DNA from: Motiliproteus sp. MSK22-1
Lineage (GTDB): Bacteria; Pseudomonadota; Gammaproteobacteria; Pseudomonadales; Balneatricaceae
DNA: 64,000 nt
Direction of reading: 5' to 3'
NCBI RefSeq assembly: GCF_001968815.1
Contig: NZ_MIEQ01000078.1
Coordinates: 62,001-126,000 of the forward strand
Made by a program: the position numbers and the translations under genes. Below the pieces are notes generated by a model. It searched no databases. It was not told where the DNA came from and saw nothing but the letters and a program-made list of their open reading frames with translations. Below are positions 57,961 through 64,000 of this stretch, piece by piece (within the stretch, counting starts at the first letter, position 1; the number at the start of each line of letters is the position of its first letter).

Positions 57961-60357
57961 ATGATCAAAATCAAAACTCTGCTTGGCTTTGCTATAAAAT
58001 TCGGCTTTTTCTGCGCTATATTGGGCGCATTGGTCGTAGTCGGTGGTTATTATTATCTGAAACCCGGTTTGCCGGATGTCGACCAACTTCGTGATATACG
58101 ATTGCAAACCCCCCTGCGAATTTACTCCTCTGATAACAAACTTATTGCAGAATACGGTGAGAAACGCCGTACCCCAATCTCTCATGCGGAAATACCCCAG
58201 CAGTTTATTGATGCTATCTTAGCCGCTGAAGACAGTCGTTTTTATAATCATTTGGGTGTTGATGTTAAAGGTCTTGCCCGGGCTGCATATCAATTGGTTA
58301 GCACCGGCAGGATTCAGACTGGGGGCAGCACGATCACAATGCAGGTAGCGAAAAACTATTTTCTTACCCGCGAACGGACCTTTACCCGAAAATTCAGTGA
58401 AATTCTTTTAGCTTTACAGATTGAACAGGAACTGAGTAAAGAAGAAATCCTCGAGCTTTACGTTAATAAAATATTTTTAGGAAATCGCGCTTATGGGATT
58501 CAGGCCGCTGCGAATGTTTATTATGGGCGCAATATTGACCAACTGGCTTTGGCAGAGCTGGCAATGATCGCAGGGCTTCCTAAAGCACCATCTGCTTACA
58601 ATCCGTTGGCCAATCCTACCAGGGCTATAGAGCGCAGAAACTGGATTCTCGCAAGAATGGCTGGACTCGGGTATGTAACGCAGGAAGAGGCCGATAGTGC
58701 AACCGAAGCTCCAATAACTGCAACCTATCATGGCTCTGATATTGAACTTTACGCCCCTTATGTTGCAGAAATGGTTCGTAATGAGCTGCAAACAACTCTA
58801 GGTGAACAGCTCTATACAGATGGATTTAACGCTTACACCACATTACGCAGTACCGACCAGGCGGCGGCAAATAGAGCGGTAGTCTCTGGTCTGATTAATT
58901 ATGACAGACGTCATGGATACAGGGGGCCTGAGAAGCAATTAACCCCGGATGAGTCGCTGGAGAGCATGTTAAAAACTCTTCGCTCGACCCCCGTTTTCAG
59001 CACATTACAACCGGCTGTTGTACTTAAAGTGGAACAGCAAACGGCAACCCTGGCGTTGCGTGGGGGGGAGGAAATTGCTTTAAATTGGGAGGGGATGAGC
59101 TGGGCTCGGCCGTATATCAATGTTAATTCAATGGGGCCTAAGCCTAAACTGGCGACAGATATTCTTACTGTTGGAGATTTGGTAAGAGTTATCGATTCCG
59201 AAGAGGGTTGGCAGCTAACACAGATTCCCGAAGTTCAAGCCGCTTTAGTAGCGCTTTCTCCTAAAAATGGTGCTATCCGAGCCTTGGTGGGTGGGTTTAA
59301 TTTTTCTCACAGTAAGTTCAACCGTGTGACTCAGGGTACACGGCAGCCAGGATCTAACTTTAAACCTTTTGTTTATACAGCAGCACTCGCTAACGGATTT
59401 ACACCTGCGACACTGATTAATGATGCTCCTGTAGTTTTTGAGGATAGTAGCCTTGAAAGTAGTTGGCGACCACAGAATTACAGTAAGAAATTTTACGGCC
59501 CCACTCGTTTGCGTGAAGCTTTGTACAAGTCTCGAAACTTAGTTTCAATTCGCATTCTTCGTAGGCTGGGCGTTAAAAATGCGTTGGAATTTATAGAGCG
59601 CTTTGGATTCCCGGAAGATCGGCTCCCGCAGAATTTGTCTCTGGCTCTGGGAAGTGCTGATGTTAAACCTTTGGAGTTAGTAACAGCCTATGCAGCCTTT
59701 GCTAATCAGGGATATAAAATAGAGCCTTATCTGATTTCTCGTGTTGAGGATATCGAAGGTAACCGACTACAGGAAGCCAAGCCTATAACTGTTTGTCAGG
59801 GTTGTACCTATCGGCCGCCCTCATCTGAAGACCCCGTTGATCCTTCAGTAGAAAACCTCACGGACCTGCCCATCGCAGAAAGAATCGTTGGTGAACAAGA
59901 GGCTTATTTGATAACCAATATAATGCAGGATGTTATTAAGCGGGGAACCGGAAAAAAGGCGAAAGTACTGGGTCGTAATGACTTAGCTGGAAAAACAGGT
60001 ACCACCAATGATCAGAAAGATGCCTGGTTCTCAGGGTTTAATCAGGAAATTGTGGCGTCGGTCTGGGTTGGATTTGATCAACCAAAAACTTTAGGGCGAA
60101 GCGAATTCGGTAGCTCTGCCGCGTTGCCTATTTGGATAAAATACATGGAGGATGCTCTGGAAGGAGTGCCTGAAACACCACTGATTCCCCCAGAAGGTAT
60201 CGTTAGTGTGCGTATTGATCCAAAATCAGGACTGCTTGCCTTTCCTGGACAGAAAGACGCTGTTTTTGAAGTATTTCGCAAGGAAGATACGCCTAAACAG
60301 GCTGCTGTTGCCGAAGCCGCAGCTAACAATACGGTAAATACAGAAGAAATTTTCTGA
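57961..60357 (+). CDS. mrcA: penicillin-binding protein 1A (class A, bifunctional)
   Basis: Polymerises and cross-links peptidoglycan at the inner membrane. TM anchor ~10-34 is followed by a glycosyltransferase domain (~55-230) with the catalytic Glu motif EDSRFYNH at 90-97 and GGSTITMQVAKN. An inserted OB-type region follows. The transpeptidase domain has active-site S-x-x-K in GSNFKPF (Ser near 464), SRN and KTGT (near 678). 798 residues, typical. The pilMNOPQ operon runs divergently, the common gammaproteobacterial arrangement (ponA in Pseudomonas). Confidence 0.96.
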   Translation: MIKIKTLLGFAIKFGFFCAILGALVVVGGYYYLKPGLPDVDQLRDIRLQTPLRIYSSDNKLIAEYGEKRRTPISHAEIPQQFIDAILAAEDSRFYNHLGVDVKGLARAAYQLVSTGRIQTGGSTITMQVAKNYFLTRERTFTRKFSEILLALQIEQELSKEEILELYVNKIFLGNRAYGIQAAANVYYGRNIDQLALAELAMIAGLPKAPSAYNPLANPTRAIERRNWILARMAGLGYVTQEEADSATEAPITATYHGSDIELYAPYVAEMVRNELQTTLGEQLYTDGFNAYTTLRSTDQAAANRAVVSGLINYDRRHGYRGPEKQLTPDESLESMLKTLRSTPVFSTLQPAVVLKVEQQTATLALRGGEEIALNWEGMSWARPYINVNSMGPKPKLATDILTVGDLVRVIDSEEGWQLTQIPEVQAALVALSPKNGAIRALVGGFNFSHSKFNRVTQGTRQPGSNFKPFVYTAALANGFTPATLINDAPVVFEDSSLESSWRPQNYSKKFYGPTRLREALYKSRNLVSIRILRRLGVKNALEFIERFGFPEDRLPQNLSLALGSADVKPLELVTAYAAFANQGYKIEPYLISRVEDIEGNRLQEAKPITVCQGCTYRPPSSEDPVDPSVENLTDLPIAERIVGEQEAYLITNIMQDVIKRGTGKKAKVLGRNDLAGKTGTTNDQKDAWFSGFNQEIVASVWVGFDQPKTLGRSEFGSSAALPIWIKYMEDALEGVPETPLIPPEGIVSVRIDPKSGLLAFPGQKDAVFEVFRKEDTPKQAAVAEAAANNTVNTEEIF

Positions 60358-60363
60358 TGACGG

Positions 60364-60399
60364 ACATCGCCAGGAAAGAGCTTACTTTCCTGGCGATGT
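60364..60399. terminator. perfect 15-bp hairpin after mrcA
   Basis: ACATCGCCAGGAAAG and CTTTCCTGGCGATGT flank a 6-nt loop, 7 bp after the mrcA stop. The stem is uninterrupted. The downstream TATATCG has no T run, so it may act as a 3'-end protecting structure or a Rho-assisted end. Confidence 0.6.
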
Positions 60400-60814
60400 T
60401 ATATCGTCAAGCTGCACAATTGGTTATTGTAGTAAAGCAGTGACGAAAAGAGTTATTCAATATTCTGGATCTGTTTGTCGATTGAGATAATAAATTATTT
60501 ATAAATCAATTGCATAGACAGTGTTTTGTTGGTTTTGTGGTATGTAGTCACCAGTTCTGTCACCATTTGCTAAGGTGCTGGAATTGGTGAATGAATAGGG
60601 ATAGATTTTACAACTATTTTACCTTTGAGCGTTCAGAATTCACCTCTTAAAGCTGGTTATTTCGAATAAACGTGTAAGAAATGTGGTTTTTTCTCTCTTA
60701 TTCTTAGACTGGTGATCAAGTATCAGTGGCTTTCAATAAGTGATACCTGTTCGACCATAGACACTTAAGAACAGTTTGGCCGCTTGCTTTGATCCTGCTA
60801 CAGGAATTTTATAA
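60400..60814. other. 415-bp AT-rich gap at the core/accessory boundary
   Basis: No coding region. It contains TTTTACAACTATTTT (60606-60620), repeated with one mismatch as TTTTATAACTATTTT at 60807-60821, the second copy overlapping the stop of the AlpA-like gene. No attachment site, RNA or strong promoter could be assigned. Confidence 0.4.
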
Positions 60815-61243
60815 CTATTTTCGTGATCGTATCCATTCTTGGATATCACTGAGACGCCAACCCACACTTCCTGAACATAGAGCGACCCTAGAGGGTAGCC
60901 TCCCAGCTCTTTCTTCCCGCCAAAGTGATGTGCGTGACAGTCCTGTTAATGACTGAACTTCTTTTATGCGGACGATCCTATCTTCAGTTGGGATCTGGGG
61001 CTGAGGGCTTGATTGGTCCTCGATACTGGTCAGGAGATATTCTAATAACTGGTATCCGAAAAAATGAACTTCTCCACCAGGAACCGCTATATAACCAATT
61101 TTTTTTTGAGATTGCAGTTTCTTCAATGCGGATAACGGACATCGGAGGAATAAGGAGGCCTCAGTAAGACTGAATCGCTGATATAGTCCAATCCCAAGAG
61201 AGTCGGCGATACTCGCTAGATTGTTATCAAACGGCGGCTCCAT
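60815..61243 (-). CDS. double helix-turn-helix regulator with AlpA-like C-terminus
   Basis: A 142-residue DNA-binding protein. The N-terminal half resembles an excisionase-type HTH (RFSLTEASLFLRCPLSALKK, then FGYQLLEYLL). The C-terminal half (~90-142) is a clear AlpA/MerR-like HTH: RIVRIKEVQSLTGLSRTSLW, then VGWRLSDIQEWIRSR. AlpA proteins activate integrase or excision genes of prophages and integrative elements. No integrase is in the window, so it may serve an element outside the right edge or be a leftover. Divergent from the next gene. Confidence 0.75.
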   Translation of the reverse strand: MEPPFDNNLASIADSLGIGLYQRFSLTEASLFLRCPLSALKKLQSQKKIGYIAVPGGEVHFFGYQLLEYLLTSIEDQSSPQPQIPTEDRIVRIKEVQSLTGLSRTSLWREERAGRLPSRVALCSGSVGWRLSDIQEWIRSRK

Positions 61244-61347
61244 AGCGTCTTAGATTACCTGTCCTTGCTGGTTGCGGTAAAACAGTTTGATTTTCCTTAT
61301 TAAAGTGCCCACAATCAAATCAATACACAACCCTATATTTGCATATT

Positions 61348-61728
61348 ATGCCAGCTGATGACCACATTTTTACACCTGCAGATGATTCGCTTGAGTCACG
61401 TGTGGCTGCGTACAAAAATGTAATGCAAGCACATCAAAACGTGGAAAGGAGTCTTGAGTTAGCACATGACGAGGAATGGGGTGATAGGCTCGGTTCTGTA
61501 GAAGAGATTCGCTATGCCCAGATGGTTACTCAAAATAGTTTGTCTCTCGCTGCTAAGAGTTTGCAGTCTTCGGAGTTGAGTCAAGCGAAAGATCGTGGTT
61601 TGCTCTCAGTTGATGATCTGAAAAAGATAAATGCCATAAAAGCAAAGTCCGAGCTACAAGAACAACGACAAAATAGACAGGCGCATACAAAGAAAACTCA
61701 AAAGACTCACGGATTTTTCAAAAAATAA
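61348..61728 (+). CDS. hypothetical hydrophilic protein of the accessory region
   Basis: A 126-residue helical, charged protein. The first part (SLESRVAAYKNVMQAHQNVE) and middle (MVTQNSLSLAAKSLQSSELS) look like amphipathic helices. The C-terminal tail is rich in Q, K, R and H (QNRQAHTKKTQKTHGFFKK), suggesting nucleic-acid binding or a flexible end. No signal peptide or known motif. The ATG at 61348 is chosen over TTG at 61339; no clear ribosome site. Function not recognised. Confidence 0.5.
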   Translation: MPADDHIFTPADDSLESRVAAYKNVMQAHQNVERSLELAHDEEWGDRLGSVEEIRYAQMVTQNSLSLAAKSLQSSELSQAKDRGLLSVDDLKKINAIKAKSELQEQRQNRQAHTKKTQKTHGFFKK

Positions 61729-61849
61729 AATGCCCTTGGTAAGATTCGTCATATACATTCGCCAAATTTCAGAGAGTGAGTCTCGGCTTTGAAGTCTGCC
61801 ATCCCCTCTCAAGCAATATTCATCCAGTCAACCCTGTTAGTGAACATTG

Positions 61850-62398
61850 ATGCTTAGTAAAGAAAACCTTGAACGGTTTGAAGCCCTCGTAGCTATTGAT
61901 CAGAAAACCGCCAAAATACAATCGGAGTTGGATAAGACTCGTTTGGAGCTTAGGGAGACAAAGTCAGAGCTAAAAAAACTCAAGGCTCTCGATCCTGAAC
62001 GAATCAAGAAGAATCTAGCTGAGAATAAGAAGAAGCTCGTTACGAAGAACTCTGAATTGAAAGCGCGGAACTCAGAGCTCTTAGAGGTTCGTAAACAACT
62101 CAGGGAATGTAAAGCAGAGTTGGGTCTTTCTCAAAACGAAGAAGATCACTTTTTTGTGAGTTGTTGCCAGCGCTGGGTTCTGTCTTTCAGTGGTTTTCAG
62201 TTTCCTAATGAAAAACCAGATCCTGAGTCGGTTCGGGTACGTTGTTTAGATCGTGAGACTGGGGCAAGTGTAGTTGTCAGACATATACGAGAAGAACAAG
62301 CGGTGTGGAGTATTGATATAGGGATTCCAGAAGAAGTCTCCCAAAAGGCAATAGAAAAAATTTTAGAACTGGGGACCCTGAATAGACAGGGTATGTGA
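61850..62398 (+). CDS. coiled-coil hypothetical protein
   Basis: A 182-residue protein. Residues ~15-95 form an extended heptad coiled coil (QSELDKTRLELRETKSELKK and following). The C-terminal ~85 residues form a compact domain with FFVSCCQRWVLSFSGFQFPN, VRVRCLDRETGASVVVRHI and a closing helix. The CC pair and W-rich strand could be a small binding fold. No family recognised. ATG at 61850 after an in-frame TTG. It lies between two other unknown genes in the accessory region, same strand. Confidence 0.6.
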   Translation: MLSKENLERFEALVAIDQKTAKIQSELDKTRLELRETKSELKKLKALDPERIKKNLAENKKKLVTKNSELKARNSELLEVRKQLRECKAELGLSQNEEDHFFVSCCQRWVLSFSGFQFPNEKPDPESVRVRCLDRETGASVVVRHIREEQAVWSIDIGIPEEVSQKAIEKILELGTLNRQGM

Positions 62399-62462
62399 AT
62401 GGATATACACTAGCCCCCTAATTTTGGATCAATAAAAAGGACTCTCAAGGATATAGGCGGTT

Positions 62463-62681
62463 ATGGATAACCAGATAGCGTCACTTCAGCAACAGATCAT
62501 TCAGGCTCACTCCTCGGGGCTTAATCTTTCTGAGTTTTATTCCAAGATTGCGCCATCAGGCAAACTCTCTGAACAAACAATCGTAGCTCTTCAATCCAAT
62601 GGCTTTGGTGAAATACCCGAAGTGGCTGTAAGTGTGCTTTGGCAAACCACGCTGAGTATCACAGATCAAGGGGTTGAGTAG
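62463..62681 (+). CDS. small hypothetical protein
   Basis: A 72-residue soluble protein (begins MDNQIASLQQQIIQAHSSGL, contains SEFYSKIAPSGKLSEQTIV). GGCGG lies before the ATG. No signal peptide, membrane segment or recognised motif. Position and direction suggest co-transcription with neighbours; it could be a small regulator or partner. Low confidence that it is functional. Confidence 0.45.
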   Translation: MDNQIASLQQQIIQAHSSGLNLSEFYSKIAPSGKLSEQTIVALQSNGFGEIPEVAVSVLWQTTLSITDQGVE

Positions 62682-62733
62682 AAGCATACCGCGCACCATA
62701 CCTATTTTTGAAAACTCTCAGTAAGGATACACA

Positions 62734-63702
62734 ATGTCTGATACAGACTATTTTGATATAACTGAATTGTTCCCTGTGTTAGAAGCAAAGGGCTGGAAAG
62801 AATCAAAGAATTTAATGGACTTCTGGGCAAAAGGTACTGCTAAAACAGCTATAACTGCACCAGGAAAGGATAAGTCAACAATAGGAGACAATATAAATTC
62901 TGGAATGAGAAAGTATACCATTTCGTGGAAATGGCTAAATCAATTCCCAAACGCCAATAAAAAGTACAATGCGCTACTTAAAAACTTGGATTCAAAAGCG
63001 GTAATCAGGGAGCTAAAAAAGACATATGGATTTTCAACACCTTATAGCTATAACAGTATCAAACAATCTCATGCACAGATAATCCCATTCAATAGCTGGC
63101 TGGTTGACTCAATGCAACCAGATCAATATTTTAAGTATATAAAAGATCATCAAATGCAATACCAAGAAGTAACTCCTTTTGAGGATAATAATTATAAACT
63201 TGATGATCTTGTAGGGGCTCTCAATAATTTTAATTTCTATGCTTTTTATAAAGGGCATACAATTAATGCTATAAAGTATAGAGAAAATAAAGCACTATCA
63301 AAACATGAAAGAAATACAAAACCAACCAAAAGTGATTTATTAAAAACACCATCTTTGTTTGGCGAAATGCCTAATTTTATGCATCTGAATATAAAGAGGC
63401 ACTTAGAAAATAAGCAAGTAAAGAGTGTCATATGTGTGAGTCATATAGGAATATATGCAGGAGATATTTATGAATTTAATGGACCTCAATATTTAGGAAC
63501 CTGGGATACAGTTAATAACAAGGTTTTTGTTAGTAATTGGGATGCTTTATGGGGAAGCTCTGACACAGATGATAATAAAGACTTGTCAATAACAAACGAA
63601 ACTTTCAGAATATACAGAGATAAGAAGAAAATGGGAGGAGATTTTTTTGCTTTTTCTCCTATAAAACTAATCTTAAAACCACTTGTTATTCCTATATATT
63701 AA
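62734..63702 (+). CDS. DUF6402-family protein
   Basis: A 322-residue AT-rich gene. The blocks match my memory of DUF6402: an N-terminal FDITELFPVLEAKGWKESKN (family: ...D-x-x-x-A-M-x-x-x-G-W...LM-x-x-W), TISWKWLNQF, LDDLVGALNNFNFYAFYKG, the signature VSHIGIYAGDIYEFNGPQYL with GTWD, and the ending FRIYRDKKKMGGDFFAFSPI. This family often sits near type VI secretion or polymorphic-toxin genes, possibly as an effector. No catalytic residues can be assigned. AAGGA precedes the ATG. Base composition differs sharply from the core genes, so it was probably acquired. Confidence 0.75.
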   Translation: MSDTDYFDITELFPVLEAKGWKESKNLMDFWAKGTAKTAITAPGKDKSTIGDNINSGMRKYTISWKWLNQFPNANKKYNALLKNLDSKAVIRELKKTYGFSTPYSYNSIKQSHAQIIPFNSWLVDSMQPDQYFKYIKDHQMQYQEVTPFEDNNYKLDDLVGALNNFNFYAFYKGHTINAIKYRENKALSKHERNTKPTKSDLLKTPSLFGEMPNFMHLNIKRHLENKQVKSVICVSHIGIYAGDIYEFNGPQYLGTWDTVNNKVFVSNWDALWGSSDTDDNKDLSITNETFRIYRDKKKMGGDFFAFSPIKLILKPLVIPIY

Positions 63703-63766
63703 AGAAAAAAGTATTTGAAATTTATTGAAAAACCATAACATGTAATCTATAAATTATTATAAAACT

Positions 63767-64000
63767 ATGAAAAAAAAATTGATCATATCAACATCAATAA
63801 TTCTTCTGTTTGTTATTTCTATTGCGATATATTTATACATTGGGACATATAGAAGAGAAGTAGTAAGTCCTAATGGAGAGTATGTTTTGAAATATTATAA
63901 CACAATAGATATAACAAATACTTCTCTTGCTTTTAGAGAGTGCAGAGCTCAATGGGTACGACTCTATACAAAGTCAGGAAAAAAATTAAATGAAAAGCTA
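63767..64000 (+). CDS. N-terminal part of a membrane-anchored protein, cut by window edge
   Basis: The frame runs from ATG 63767 to the last base (78 codons, no stop). It begins MKKKLIISTSIILLFVISIA, a signal anchor or signal peptide, then has EVVSPNGEYVLKYYNTIDIT, which looks like a small periplasmic beta-rich domain. It starts 64 bp after the DUF6402 gene on the same strand and shares its AT-rich composition. By position it could be an immunity protein for the DUF6402 product (inference only). Confidence 0.6.
   Translation, partial: MKKKLIISTSIILLFVISIAIYLYIGTYRREVVSPNGEYVLKYYNTIDITNTSLAFRECRAQWVRLYTKSGKKLNEKL

Noticed and set aside
60606-60821. 15-bp near-repeat as attachment sites of an element
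   Set aside because: Only 15 bp, AT-rich and 200 bp apart; too weak to mark element ends.

Overview
The window comes from a gammaproteobacterial chromosome. Evidence is the gene order mrcA / pilMNOPQ-aroK-aroB-damX-gltB-gltD-hemE, which many gammaproteobacteria share, the ADP-heptose LPS pathway (gmhA, hldE, hldD, waaF), ubiC-ubiA, engB next to cytochrome c4, and an RND-rich envelope repertoire. A PEP-CTERM-like sorting signal and a GGDEF/EAL protein suggest a free-living, biofilm-capable, probably marine or aquatic species. Genus cannot be fixed from the sequence. Base composition is moderate, except that the last ~1.3 kb is strikingly AT-rich.

1-16.0 kb is an LPS core/envelope region. It holds the end of an LpxL-type acyltransferase, a GT2 glycosyltransferase coupled to an RND efflux pump and its adaptor, a GT4 glycosyltransferase split in two with the second part fused to a polysaccharide deacetylase, a GT9 heptosyltransferase-like gene, a WaaE-like GT2, and waaF-hldD-hldE-gmhA. 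Inserted in this cluster (8.85-10.66 kb) are a beta-propeller-like lipoprotein and a frameshifted remnant resembling the C-terminal part of secreted-effector-type proteins.

16.1-23.4 kb: tRNA-Phe with its own promoter and terminator, followed by a decayed copy of its 3' half, then a conserved membrane protein of unknown function. Next is a QseBC/PmrAB-type two-component system with two matching CTTAAG-N5-CTTAAG-type boxes, one before the regulator and one before a PepSY-cytochrome b561 pair. A PEP-CTERM-like metallopeptidase, a coupled lipoprotein, a hypothetical gene and ppiC follow.

23.7-43 kb: a large membrane GGDEF-EAL protein, cytochrome c4, engB, a TetR-adaptor-RND operon with a perfect operator-like palindrome, HU, ubiC-ubiA, cysZ, several small membrane proteins, a phytase-like periplasmic protein, a quinone oxidoreductase, a yjaG-like gene (DUF416) and hemE with a clear terminator.

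43-60.4 kb is core housekeeping on the minus strand: gltD, gltB, damX-like, aroB, aroK and pilQPONM, with mrcA (PBP1A) divergent from pilM.

60.4-64 kb looks accessory. It has a double-HTH AlpA-like regulator, three unrecognised small genes (one coiled-coil), and an AT-rich DUF6402-family gene followed by a truncated membrane-anchored protein that could be its immunity partner. No integrase, transposase, CRISPR array or rRNA was found.
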